A stretch of 11,345 bases of DNA. Origin: an uncultured Devosia sp. (GTDB taxonomy: Bacteria > Pseudomonadota > Alphaproteobacteria > Rhizobiales > Devosiaceae). Shown piece after piece: positions 1 through 7,194 of this stretch. The position numbers and the translations under genes were made by a program. The notes below the pieces were generated by a model. The model made no database searches. It was not told where the DNA came from and worked only from the letters and a program-made list of their open reading frames with translations. Position 1 is the stretch's first letter; the number at the start of each line of letters is the position of its first letter. The DNA is taken from contig CAMLKN010000055.1 of the NCBI GenBank assembly GCA_946480655.1, forward strand, positions 1-11,345, read 5' to 3'.

Positions 1-3
1 CAC
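1..3 (-). CDS. Possible start codon of a divergent gene leaving the left edge
   Basis: On the minus strand a GTG occupies the last three bases before the window edge. It is preceded by AAGGAGG (plus-strand 17 to 11) with a 7-base spacer, which is near-ideal Shine-Dalgarno geometry. A promoter-like pair lies just upstream at 40-69. Only one codon is visible, so the product cannot be named. All three plus-strand frames hit stops within the first 33 bases, so no plus-strand gene enters from the left. The inference rests only on the ribosome binding site and promoter placement. Confidence 0.33.
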
Positions 4-39
4 TGAATGCCCTCCTTGGTAACAAATCGTAACTGAGGC

Positions 40-69
40 GATATATGTGCCTGTCGCGAAATACCTCAA
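40..69 (-). promoter_or_regulatory. Possible sigma-70-like promoter for the divergent left-edge gene
   Basis: Read on the minus strand, TTGAGG (69-64) is followed after 18 bases by TATATC (45-40). The transcript would start near position 33 and cover the AAGGAGG ribosome binding site and the GTG at the edge. Both hexamers are imperfect, so this is a weak call supported mainly by its position. Confidence 0.28.
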
Positions 70-154
70 GAAGGCACTTTGATGTCAGGTGGCGACACAC
101 GGGTGCCCCGGTCACACCGGTGTAAGTGTAGGAAAATTAAGCTTTTCTGGGCTT

Positions 155-196
155 GGGGCCTCTCGCCCCCTCGCCCTGGCGAGCATTCGCAATGCT
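155..196. repeat. Cluster of three adjacent short hairpins
   Basis: Three inverted repeats lie side by side or overlap slightly. GGGGC (155-159) pairs with GCCCC (165-169). CTCGCC (170-175) pairs with GGCGAG (178-183), although its two-base loop means the innermost pair would open. AGCATT (182-187) pairs with AATGCT (191-196). There is no T-tract after the cluster on either strand, so it does not look like an intrinsic terminator. It could be a structured untranslated RNA, an operator region or a degenerate repeat; none of the RNA families I know is recognisable. Confidence 0.4.
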
Positions 197-299
197 GGGC
201 TGACGGACTGTTCGCTGGCGCTCAACAATGCCCCCCCGTCCTCCCGGGCGGATTGGAGGCGAAGTGTATCTCTGCCGCGACTCGCGGGACGCTTGCAGG

Positions 300-325
300 C
301 TCCGCTTGACGCCGCTCTTGCGGAG
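300..325. repeat. Inverted repeat upstream of the secreted-protein gene
   Basis: CTCCGC at 300-305 and GCGGAG at 320-325 are perfect complements separated by 14 bases. They end 35 bases before the start codon of the gene at 361. A TTGACG lies inside the loop, but no good -10 hexamer follows at the right distance. This could be a 5' leader hairpin or a regulator half-site pair. Confidence 0.3.
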
Positions 326-360
326 TCCTACGCCAATGCTGAAGGGGCGTGGAGGGATAA

Positions 361-687
361 ATGAACCTTGCAAGACTGACTATTGCCGTGGCGTTGTTGG
401 CAACCGGCATAACATCGGCCACGGCGCTTGATCGCCGTGTTCGGATCAACAACTACACATCCTACGACATCATCGAATTCTACGCGTCACACCGGGACGC
501 CACCAGCTGGCAGGAAGACATCCTCGGGCGGGATATTCTTCCAGCGGGCAGCAGCGTCATGATCAATATCGATGATGGTACCGGCTATTGCGTCTTCGAT
601 TTCCGGGCGGTCTTCGAAGACGGTGAAGTGCTCGAGAAGTTCGGCAACAATGTCTGTGAACTGGCCGAGTTCAACTACACCGAATAG
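361..687 (+). CDS. Small secreted protein of unknown function
   Basis: The 108-residue product begins with a clear Sec signal peptide: a short basic start (Arg5), a hydrophobic core at residues 6-18, and a probable cleavage after Ala22 (Ala-Thr-Ala, followed by LDRR). The mature part is about 86 residues, acidic, and has two cysteines (Cys77 in TGYC and Cys99 in NNVC) that could form a disulfide in the periplasm. Patches such as NNYTSYDIIEFYAS and NIDDGTGYC look conserved and resemble a small exported protein family I have seen in alphaproteobacteria. I know of no demonstrated function for it. The ATG start is supported by GGAGGG four bases upstream. The gene stands alone, followed by a GC hairpin and the convergent pdxJ. 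The call as a real gene is confident; the role is unknown. Confidence 0.85.
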   Translation: MNLARLTIAVALLATGITSATALDRRVRINNYTSYDIIEFYASHRDATSWQEDILGRDILPAGSSVMINIDDGTGYCVFDFRAVFEDGEVLEKFGNNVCELAEFNYTE

Positions 688-695
688 CCCGGAAT

Positions 696-714
696 GGGGC
701 GCCTTGGGCGCCCC
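696..714. terminator. GC hairpin between convergent genes
   Basis: GGGGCGCC (696-703) pairs perfectly with GGCGCCCC (707-714) around a three-base loop. It begins 8 bases after the stop of the secreted-protein gene and touches the last base of the pdxJ stop codon. Only a short TATTTC follows on the plus strand and no T-tract on the minus strand. It probably acts as a shared bidirectional terminator, but a weak one without a proper U-run. Confidence 0.6.
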
Positions 715-1460
715 TATTTCGCTTCGAGCACCGCTCGATAGGCTTTGACCGCTTCGGCAAAGCCCATCAGCAGCGCGTCTGCGGTAATCCCGTGACCAAT
801 CGACACTTCAGCGACGCCCGGCACGGCCGCCTGAAAAGCCGGGAGATTGGCAAGGGTCAGATCGTGGCCGGCATTGACGCCGAGCCCGGCGGACAATGCT
901 GCCTGGCTGGTGCTGGCCAGCACGTCAAGCTGCCTCTGCGCCTCGGCAGGATCATCAAAGCAGGCGCCATAGGGGCCGGTAAAAAGCTCGACCCGATCAG
1001 CGCCCGTCGCTTTGGCGGCAGCAATCCCCCTTTCGCCCGCGTCGGGATCGCAGAACAGGGAGATGCGCCGGTCCGGGCGCCTCAGGCGCTGCACCACCGA
1101 AGTCAGAAAATTGCCTTTGCCGACGAAGTCCCAGCCATGGTCTGACGTGGCCTGCGCCGGATCGTCGGGTACCAGCGTCACCTGTTGCGGATTGACCGCC
1201 TCGATCAGCTCAAGGAAGTCCTCGCTGGGATAGCCCTCGATGTTGAATTCGGCCTGCGGATAGTCCGCCCGCAGCAGGGCGGACAGCTCGAACACGTCGG
1301 TGCGGCGGATGTGTCGCTCATCGGGACGCGGATGGACCGTCACGCCGCTGGCCCCAGCATCGAGCACGACACGGGCAATGCCGGTGACACTGGGCCAGGG
1401 CAGGTCGCGACGATTGCGCAACTGCGCGACGGCATTGAGATTGACGGAGAGCAGCGTCAT
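714..1460 (-). CDS. pdxJ: Pyridoxine 5'-phosphate synthase PdxJ
   Basis: PdxJ condenses 1-deoxy-D-xylulose 5-phosphate with 3-amino-2-oxopropyl phosphate to give pyridoxine 5'-phosphate, the ring-closing step of the DXP-dependent vitamin B6 pathway in the cytoplasm. The 248-residue product has the family's TIM-barrel pattern: [12 protein letters not shown] at 5-16, the [11 protein letters not shown] active-site loop at 41-51 (His43, Arg45, His50), FNIEGYP at 72-78 with the catalytic-type Glu75, VNAGHDL at 195-201 with His199, and the phosphate-binding SIGHGI at 220-225. Length is normal. The segments IEGYPSEDF and [17 protein letters not shown] differ from the Escherichia coli type and match the form I associate with alphaproteobacteria. 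It lies 94 bases downstream of ilvN on the same strand, so it may share the ilvBN transcript. The ATG at 1460 has only a weak ribosome binding site (GAG). Confidence 0.95.
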   Translation of the reverse strand: MTLLSVNLNAVAQLRNRRDLPWPSVTGIARVVLDAGASGVTVHPRPDERHIRRTDVFELSALLRADYPQAEFNIEGYPSEDFLELIEAVNPQQVTLVPDDPAQATSDHGWDFVGKGNFLTSVVQRLRRPDRRISLFCDPDAGERGIAAAKATGADRVELFTGPYGACFDDPAEAQRQLDVLASTSQAALSAGLGVNAGHDLTLANLPAFQAAVPGVAEVSIGHGITADALLMGFAEAVKAYRAVLEAK

Positions 1461-1501
1461 GGCAGGGACTCGTTGGTAGACGCCCCTGCCTTACACCAGA
1501 C

Positions 1502-1516
1502 TGGGCCCGCGGCCCA
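1502..1516. repeat. Short GC hairpin in the ilvN-pdxJ gap
   Basis: TGGGCC (1502-1507) pairs with GGCCCA (1511-1516) around a three-base loop. It sits in the 94-base gap between the ilvN stop and the pdxJ start. No T-tract follows on the minus strand, so it is a poor terminator; it might attenuate read-through into pdxJ or act at the RNA level. Confidence 0.3.
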
Positions 1517-1554
1517 ATCGCACTTTTTGATAGGACTGATCAGCGCGGCAGGCC

Positions 1555-2109
1555 TTACATCCCCTCGGCGCCCCGCGCGATGGCGGCTAGGCCGGTGCGC
1601 ACCACCTCAACCAGCCCGAGCGGCTGCATCAGGGAGATGAAGCTGTCGATCTTGGATGGCTTGCCGGTCACTTCGAAAACGAAGCTTTCGACAGTTGCGT
1701 CCACGATCTGGGCGCGGAAGGCATCGGCCAGACGCAGGGTCTCGCCACGATGCTCGCCAGTGCCGCGCACCTTGATCAGTGCCAGCTCACGTTCCAGAAA
1801 CGCTCCCTCGGCGGTCAGATCGTGCACGCGATGCACCGGCACCAGACGCTCAAGCTGGGTCTTGATCTGCACCAGCACCTTGGGCGTAGCGATGACGACA
1901 ACCGTGATGCGACTAAGTCGCTTGTCGTGTTCGGTCTCGCTGACAGTCAGGCTCTCGATATTGAAGCCACGGGCCGAGAACAGGCCCACGACCCGGGCGA
2001 GGATGCCCGGCTCGTTGTCGACGAGGACGGAGAGCGTGTGGCGCTCGGCCGTCTGGGTTTCCTGGGTCAGGAAATAGGCCGAACCGGTCGGCTGCAAGTG
2101 TGCGTTCAT
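1555..2109 (-). CDS. ilvN: Acetolactate synthase small (regulatory) subunit
   Basis: This is the regulatory subunit of acetohydroxyacid synthase. It activates the large subunit and carries feedback inhibition by branched-chain amino acids, usually valine. The 184-residue product starts with about 22 variable residues. An ACT domain follows at roughly 24-98 (TLSVLVDNEPGILARVVGLF, then GFNIESLTV, where the Asn-Ile-Glu-Ser loop includes the effector-site Asn). The C-terminal small-subunit domain spans about 100-178, with EREL and the FRAQIVD and FVFEVTGKPSKID segments. The start is well supported by GGAGGA upstream of the ATG. The gene follows ilvB by 23 bases and is clearly co-transcribed with it under the attenuator upstream of ilvB. 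The symbol ilvH is equally used for this subunit. Nothing is broken or missing. Confidence 0.95.
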   Translation of the reverse strand: MNAHLQPTGSAYFLTQETQTAERHTLSVLVDNEPGILARVVGLFSARGFNIESLTVSETEHDKRLSRITVVVIATPKVLVQIKTQLERLVPVHRVHDLTAEGAFLERELALIKVRGTGEHRGETLRLADAFRAQIVDATVESFVFEVTGKPSKIDSFISLMQPLGLVEVVRTGLAAIARGAEGM

Positions 2110-2132
2110 GGCATATCCTCCGCAGTGGCCGA

Positions 2133-3902
<1,770 letters not shown>

Positions 3903-3986
3903 TTGCGCTTTCCTACTCCTCGGGCCCGCCGTACCGGGCGTTACGTCCTTGCCGCCTTAAAACCGCTTTGCTGGAAAAAAGGCAAT

Positions 3987-4009
3987 AAAAAAGGCCCCAT
4001 TCGGGACCT
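3987..4009 (-). terminator. Intrinsic terminator of the ilvB attenuator
   Basis: Read on the minus strand, AGGTCCC (4009-4003) pairs with GGGGCCT (3998-3992), seven base pairs with one G-T wobble, around the loop GAAT. A run of six T follows, counting the last stem base (3992-3987), then another T-rich run. It lies about 85 bases before the ilvB start and about 30 bases after the leader-peptide stop codon. It is therefore an attenuator inside the leader, not the end of another gene. A four-base GGAC (4032-4029) complementary to GUCC (4007-4004) could form part of an antiterminator. Confidence 0.78.
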
Positions 4010-4040
4010 GTTTTCGGCGCACCAGCTCGTCCGCGGGGTG

Positions 4041-4091
4041 TTACCCCACGTTGCCGATGCGCCTACCTACTACGAGAATGAGTGCCCGCAC
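4041..4091 (-). CDS. Branched-chain leader peptide of the ilvBN attenuator
   Basis: A 16-codon open frame starts at GTG (4091-4089) with GGAG seven bases upstream and ends at TAA (4043-4041). The translation, with the GTG read as Met, is MRALILVVGRRIGNVG. Codons 4 to 8 are CTC ATT CTC GTA GTA, giving Leu-Ile-Leu-Val-Val without a break; Ile12 and Val15 follow. Thus all three branched-chain amino acids are sampled just before an intrinsic terminator that precedes ilvB. This is how leader peptides of ilv operons in other proteobacteria work: ribosomes stall on these codons when the charged tRNAs are scarce and the downstream RNA folds as an antiterminator. The peptide itself is not expected to have a function. 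It is too short for ordinary gene callers. The frame, ribosome binding site and position are seen directly; control by stalling is inferred from the family of mechanisms. Confidence 0.82.
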   Translation of the reverse strand: MRALILVVGRRIGNVG

Positions 4092-4122
4092 GGGACTGCT
4101 CCAAAACTTTCAGACGGCGCAT

Positions 4123-4151
4123 TGATAAGGGCAGTGTCACGCCCAAGTCAA
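4123..4151 (-). promoter_or_regulatory. Sigma-70-like promoter of the ilvB leader transcript
   Basis: On the minus strand TTGACT (4151-4146) is followed, after exactly 17 bases, by TTATCA (4128-4123). The -35 hexamer matches five of six consensus bases; the -10 is moderate, typical of alphaproteobacterial promoters. Transcription would begin near 4116, leaving about 25 bases before the leader-peptide GTG and its GGAG site. The position agrees with the attenuator layout. Confidence 0.62.
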
Positions 4152-4282
4152 GTCGCCATGCATCCATGACCCCGCCCGGGGCGGTTTCTGGTGGAGACCG
4201 GCGAGCGCACGCCAATTGGGGGCTGGCAGCAGCCCGCTGAGATGATAAGGCGGACCAACGCCATTTATGACAGTTTGATGAC
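4152..4282. other. Divergent regulatory region between the ilvB leader and the phosphate transporter
   Basis: This stretch lies between the divergent ilvB promoter and the transporter start at 4283. It holds a GC palindrome (CCGCC/GGCGG, about 4172-4184), roughly 20 to 35 bases upstream of the ilvB -35, and a perfect GGGCTG/CAGCCC hairpin at 4220-4235 with a four-base loop. Either could be an operator or leader structure. No convincing promoter hexamers or Shine-Dalgarno site for the transporter were found. Confidence 0.4.
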
Positions 4283-5782
4283 ATGAGCAAAAGCGCGCTC
4301 GACAAGGACCTCCAACAGGTTTCGGGCTACGAAACGGCCACCCATGACCTGGGTCGCTCGCTTGCAGCGCCCGGCATCGCTCTGGTGTTCCTGCTGCTGG
4401 CGGGCGTATGGGCCGCCTTTGCCATGGGTCAGGGCCCAAGTACCTACGTCGTCGTGATCGGCGCGCTGATCGCGGGCTATATGGCGCTCAATGTGGGCGC
4501 CAATGACGTGGCCAACAATATGGGCCCCGCAGTCGGCTCAAGGGCCCTGACCATGGTCGGCGCCCTTGTCATCGCGGCCATATTCGAAGCGGCCGGCGCC
4601 CTGCTGGCAGGCGGCGACGTGGTCAACACCGTCGCGCGCGACCTGCTGATCTCGCCTGAAATGGAGCCCCGCATCTTCATCGTCGTGATGATGGCGGCCC
4701 TGCTCGCCTCGGCCCTGTGGGTTAACCTGGCGACCTATATCGGTGCGCCGGTTTCGACTACGCATGCCGTGGTTGGTGGCGTGGTGGGCGCGGGCATCGC
4801 CTCGACCGGCTTCGCGGTCGTCAACTGGCCCATGATTGGCGCCGTGGCGGCGAGCTGGGTCATTTCGCCAGTCCTGGGGGGCATTTTTGCCGCTCTGTTC
4901 CTGGTGATCATCCGCGTCACCATCACCACCCGACTCGACAAGATCACCTCTGCCCGCATCTGGGTGCCGATCTTCGTGGCTGCCATGACCGGCATCTTCG
5001 CCATGTATCTGGCGACCAAGGGCCTGAGCCGCGTCTGGAAGCCGGGCTGGGGCACCACTTTCGCGCTGGGCATCGCGTTCGGACTGCTGGGCTGGGTCGC
5101 GGCCATGCCCTGGGTGCGGCATCAGTCGCGCCACATGGAGAACCGCAAGAAGCACGTGGCGAACCTGTTCCGCCTGCCGCTGATTGTTTCAGCCGCACTT
5201 CTCTCCTTCGCGCATGGCGCCAATGACGTTGCAAATGCCATCGGTCCCTTTGCCGCGATCGTCACCACTGTTCAGACCGGCCACGGCGAAGTGGCTGGCA
5301 TCGCCCTGCCCTTCTGGGTACTGGCGATAGGCGCCATCGGAATATCCCTGGGCCTGGCGCTGTTCGGACCGCGCCTCATTCGCACGGTGGGCGAGCAGAT
5401 TACCAAGCTCAACGAGATTCGCGCCTTCTGCGCGGCCCTGTCCGCAGCGGTGACGGTGCTGATCGCGTCCGCATTCGGCATGCCCGTATCGTCGACCCAT
5501 ATCGCCGTCGGCGCCGTGTTCGGCGTGGGATTCCTGCGCGAGTACATTTCGCGTCGCGATATGGAATTCACCGCCATCCCGGTCAATGCCCGGCATGTCG
5601 ACGCCACACAGCTCAATGCTACGCCCGAGGAGGCGCTTGCCAATGCACGCCAGGCCGAGACGCGCCTGCTTGTGCGGCGTCACCACGTCTATTCGATTGC
5701 CGCAGCCTGGGTCGTCACAGTCCCGGCCGCGGCCCTGCTCTCGGCCCTGCTGTTCTGGGCCATTCGCCTGCTGGTCGGCTGA
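4283..5782 (+). CDS. PiT-family inorganic phosphate transporter
   Basis: PiT proteins are inner-membrane symporters that take up phosphate, usually as a metal-phosphate complex with protons or as a sodium symport. The 499-residue product, the length of Escherichia coli PitA, shows the internal duplication of the family. The signature GANDVAN appears at 72-78 and again at 312-318, and the paired PVSTTHA (156-162) and PVSSTHI (401-407) motifs mark the inverted repeat halves. About ten to eleven hydrophobic segments are visible, with a cytoplasmic-looking loop near 280-300 and a charged stretch at 422-470 before a final membrane segment (471-497). The start ATG has no clear Shine-Dalgarno, but the next in-frame Met (48) lies inside the first membrane segment, so the full start is preferred. 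No PhoU-like or DUF47 partner lies next to it. The gene ends 12 bases before the convergent NUDIX gene, with no visible terminator. Confidence 0.93.
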   Translation: MSKSALDKDLQQVSGYETATHDLGRSLAAPGIALVFLLLAGVWAAFAMGQGPSTYVVVIGALIAGYMALNVGANDVANNMGPAVGSRALTMVGALVIAAIFEAAGALLAGGDVVNTVARDLLISPEMEPRIFIVVMMAALLASALWVNLATYIGAPVSTTHAVVGGVVGAGIASTGFAVVNWPMIGAVAASWVISPVLGGIFAALFLVIIRVTITTRLDKITSARIWVPIFVAAMTGIFAMYLATKGLSRVWKPGWGTTFALGIAFGLLGWVAAMPWVRHQSRHMENRKKHVANLFRLPLIVSAALLSFAHGANDVANAIGPFAAIVTTVQTGHGEVAGIALPFWVLAIGAIGISLGLALFGPRLIRTVGEQITKLNEIRAFCAALSAAVTVLIASAFGMPVSSTHIAVGAVFGVGFLREYISRRDMEFTAIPVNARHVDATQLNATPEEALANARQAETRLLVRRHHVYSIAAAWVVTVPAAALLSALLFWAIRLLVG

Positions 5783-5794
5783 AGGGGCTGGACT

Positions 5795-6253
5795 CTACTT
5801 GCCGACGACCTGCGCATGCAGGCTCGTCGCTAGGCGCTTCAGGATCGGGTCGGCAAGCAGCCGACGGGCCTCGGACAGCGTTGCCCAGTGGCGCAGCCGC
5901 TGGTTTTTCTCGCGCCAGTTGTCGTGCTGCTCCGTCACCCTGAGCGGATAAAGGTCGACATCGACCAGGATGGCCCCATCGCCCCCCGTGCTGGCGCGAT
6001 AGCTTCCAACCGCCTGCGGGGAGACCTCTCCGGACACACCGGCTTCCTCAAGGGCCTCAAGGGCTGCGCTATCCCACGGGGTCGTATTGGGCTCGACGGC
6101 CCCCTTGGGGAATATCCACTTGCCGCTGCGCCGCGAGGTAATCAGCAGGAAGGCGACGCGCCCGTCGACCACGGCATAGGGCATGGCGCCCGCCTGGCGT
6201 AGGTCGCCGGAGGTTTGAACCCGGGGGCTCCAGTGCTTGAGAAATTCGCGCAT
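5795..6253 (-). CDS. NUDIX hydrolase with an atypical Nudix box
   Basis: The product, 152 residues from the ATG at 6253, has a NUDIX fold layout: an opening beta segment (QAGAMPYAVVDGRVAFLLITS), the KWIFPKGAVEP strand-loop, a Nudix box, and later strands (AILVDVDLYPL). The SGKWIFPKG plus SAALEALEEAGVSG pattern resembles the diphosphoinositol-polyphosphate/diadenosine-polyphosphate-like branch, so the substrate may be a dinucleoside polyphosphate or similar pyrophosphate. This is inferred only. Against the consensus GX5EX7REUXEEXGU, the first Glu is replaced by Thr and the Arg by Leu. The metal-ligand Glu residues of the REUXEE core (E, EE) and the final Gly-Val are kept, so activity is likely. 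A TTG at 6271 would add six residues; neither start has a strong ribosome binding site. It converges with the phosphate transporter and lies downstream of the cold shock gene, behind that gene's terminator. Confidence 0.85.
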   Translation of the reverse strand: MREFLKHWSPRVQTSGDLRQAGAMPYAVVDGRVAFLLITSRRSGKWIFPKGAVEPNTTPWDSAALEALEEAGVSGEVSPQAVGSYRASTGGDGAILVDVDLYPLRVTEQHDNWREKNQRLRHWATLSEARRLLADPILKRLATSLHAQVVGK

Positions 6254-6327
6254 TGAATGGTCCGCTGGCAATCGGTCTGTCGGCTCTGTCGCACAGCCGC
6301 ACCGATGGAGTCCACCGCGGCAAGAGA

Positions 6328-6348
6328 AAGGGCCCCGCAGGGCCCCTT
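6328..6348 (-). terminator. Intrinsic terminator after the cold shock gene
   Basis: On the minus strand AAGGG and CCC (with one bulged G between them) pair with GGG and CCCTT around the loop TGCG, then TTTCTCTT follows. It begins 12 bases after the stop of the cold shock gene. The stem has eight pairs and a T-rich tail, so it is a good intrinsic terminator that separates the cold shock gene from the NUDIX gene. Confidence 0.75.
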
Positions 6349-6360
6349 CAATCCTGGGGA

Positions 6361-6576
6361 TTAGCTCAGCAGGGTCAGCTCGGTGGCCGATACCTTGCCA
6401 TCGCGGCCGGTCTGCAGTTCGTAGCTGACCTTGTCGCCTTCATAGAGGCCCTGCAGGCCCGAACGCTGCACGGCGGAAATGTGGACAAATGCGTCCTTCT
6501 CGCCGTTGTCGGGCGAGATGAAGCCGTAGCCCTTGGTGGTGTTGAAAAACTTCACGGTACCGGTGATGGCGGCCAT
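6361..6576 (-). CDS. Cold shock protein (CspA family)
   Basis: This is a 71-residue single cold-shock domain, a five-stranded OB fold that binds single-stranded RNA and DNA and melts secondary structure at low temperature. The RNP1 motif KGYGFI is at 15-20 and RNP2 DAFVHI at 28-33, preceded by GTVKFFN. The C-terminal VSYELQTGRDGKVSATEL completes the barrel. The ATG at 6576 gives the normal family length and has AGAGGA ten bases upstream; an upstream in-frame start (6660) would add 28 residues with no cold-shock similarity and is rejected. A strong promoter at 6736-6764 implies a leader of about 150 bases, as is common for cold-inducible csp genes. An intrinsic terminator follows. Which paralogue this is (cspA, cspD, cspE and so on) cannot be told from the sequence. 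Confidence 0.95.
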   Translation of the reverse strand: MAAITGTVKFFNTTKGYGFISPDNGEKDAFVHISAVQRSGLQGLYEGDKVSYELQTGRDGKVSATELTLLS

Positions 6577-6735
6577 CGGTATGGTCCTCTTGGTCTGTTG
6601 TGCCGCAAAAGCGGCGGAAGGGTTCGTCCGAGACGTGCAATTCCCGGACTTACGATTCACGAGATCAGGAGGTAGCCAAGTTTCCGGGCGAGCCGGTCGT
6701 TCAGATAGCGCAAGACAAGTGGCACGTATGGTCTA

Positions 6736-6764
6736 ATTATCTCTGTTTGCTGCGACATTTTCAA
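6736..6764 (-). promoter_or_regulatory. Strong sigma-70-like promoter of the cold shock gene
   Basis: On the minus strand TTGAAA (6764-6759) and GATAAT (6741-6736) are separated by exactly 17 bases, each matching five of six consensus bases. Transcription would start near 6729 and give a leader of about 150 bases before the cold shock start codon. This is the best promoter match in the window. Confidence 0.72.
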
Positions 6765-6800
6765 GACCGCAGTCCACTCGCGCCGGAGCATGCGACCGCG

Positions 6801-6833
6801 AAAAAGAACACCCGGTTGGGGGCAACCGGGTGT
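6801..6833 (-). terminator. Intrinsic terminator of the glycine-zipper lipoprotein gene
   Basis: ACACCCGGTTG (6808-6818) pairs perfectly with CAACCGGGTGT (6823-6833), an 11-pair stem with a GGGG loop in plus-strand terms. Read on the minus strand, the stem is followed by TCTTTTT (plus-strand 6807-6801). It lies about 54 bases past the stop of the lipoprotein gene and just before the cold shock promoter. Confidence 0.85.
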
Positions 6834-6886
6834 CTGGCGCCTGGGGGCGCTTGGCCGCAGGGGGCGCTGCGGCATGGGGGAGTGAC

Positions 6887-7162
6887 TTAGCCGCGCGGAC
6901 AGGCGTCGATATACTGGGTGCCGTCCGGACGGCGATAGACGCAACGATCGCGGCTGGTGCCATAATAGCCGAGCAATTCACCCGCCGCCGCACCAGCAAC
7001 AGCGCCGATGCCAGCGCCGACAGCCGTGCCTACCACGTTGCCGCCGGTGGCCGTCGCGCCGATGATGCCGCCGCCAATCGCACCCACGGTGGCACCCTGC
7101 TGGGTGGTGGTGCAGGCAGCCAGTGAGAGTGCCGTGGCGACGATGATCAGGATCTTGTGCAT
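6887..7162 (-). CDS. Glycine-zipper outer-membrane lipoprotein
   Basis: The 91-residue product has a lipoprotein signal peptide with a LAAC lipobox (residues 14-17), so Cys17 should be lipidated. Residue 18 is Thr, not Asp, so export to the outer membrane is likely. A glycine zipper of repeated GxxxG/A steps covers about 23-64 (GAIGGGIIGATATGG, then GAGIGAVAGAAAG), as in 17 kDa surface antigen and YMGG-type proteins of alphaproteobacteria. The tail is soluble and has two cysteines, in RCVYRRPDG and DACPRG, possibly disulfide-bonded. The ATG at 7162 has an excellent GGAGGA site six bases upstream; an ORF start at 7201 would add 13 residues before the signal peptide and is rejected. The gene lies 81 bases downstream of the DUF423 gene and has its own terminator. 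These proteins often respond to envelope stress, but the role of this one is unknown. Confidence 0.88.
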   Translation of the reverse strand: MHKILIIVATALSLAACTTTQQGATVGAIGGGIIGATATGGNVVGTAVGAGIGAVAGAAAGELLGYYGTSRDRCVYRRPDGTQYIDACPRG

Positions 7163-7194
7163 GAAATTCCTCCAACGAGATGCTCGCACGGGGA

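Larger units (their letters stand above)
4..360. other. Intergenic region with small hairpins, no convincing gene
   Basis: This 357-base stretch separates the probable divergent start at the left edge from the secreted-protein gene at 361. Short open frames exist, but their translations are arginine-, proline- and alanine-rich and resemble no family I recognise. Visible structure includes the perfect 10-base palindrome ACACCGGTGT at 114-123, a tandem hairpin cluster at 155-196, and an inverted repeat CTCCGC/GCGGAG at 300-325. GGAGGG at 351-356 is the ribosome binding site of the next gene. No confident promoter for that gene could be found. Confidence 0.5.
6577..6886 (-). other. Long 5' leader and upstream region of the cold shock gene
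   Basis: This 310-base gap has no convincing gene. From left to right it holds the untranslated leader of the cold shock gene (about 6577-6729), its promoter (6736-6764), and the terminator of the upstream lipoprotein gene (6801-6833). In the leader, GCCGC/GCGGC forms a five-pair hairpin with a UUUU loop (6602-6615), about 20 bases upstream of the Shine-Dalgarno. Such leaders often fold differently with temperature, but no specific thermosensor family is recognised here. Confidence 0.55.

Noticed and set aside
79..364. Two overlapping short plus-strand frames before the secreted-protein gene, one ending in an ATGA overlap with its start
   Set aside because: The 79-309 frame has only a weak AAGG site. 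The 89-364 frame's overlap resembles translational coupling, but its translation is low-complexity and family-less with a GTG start and no ribosome binding site.
4063..4305. 80-residue minus-strand frame across the ilvB control region, with an internal start giving MDAWRLDLG
   Set aside because: It covers the ilvB promoter and overlaps the leader peptide in another frame. It lacks a good ribosome binding site and matches no family.
4538..5155. 205-residue minus-strand frame antisense to the phosphate transporter
   Set aside because: Its composition (His, Arg, Gly, Asp runs) is that of an antisense shadow, and the transporter motifs are clear on the plus strand.
6577..6660. 28-residue N-terminal extension of the cold shock protein
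   Set aside because: The extension is unlike any cold-shock domain; the ATG at 6576 has a proper AGAGGA site and gives the standard length.
6657..6758. 33-residue minus-strand frame upstream of the cold shock gene (start MSQQTEIIRPYV)
   Set aside because: Its start codon lies between the -35 and -10 of the cold shock promoter, so that transcript would not contain it, and no Shine-Dalgarno precedes it.
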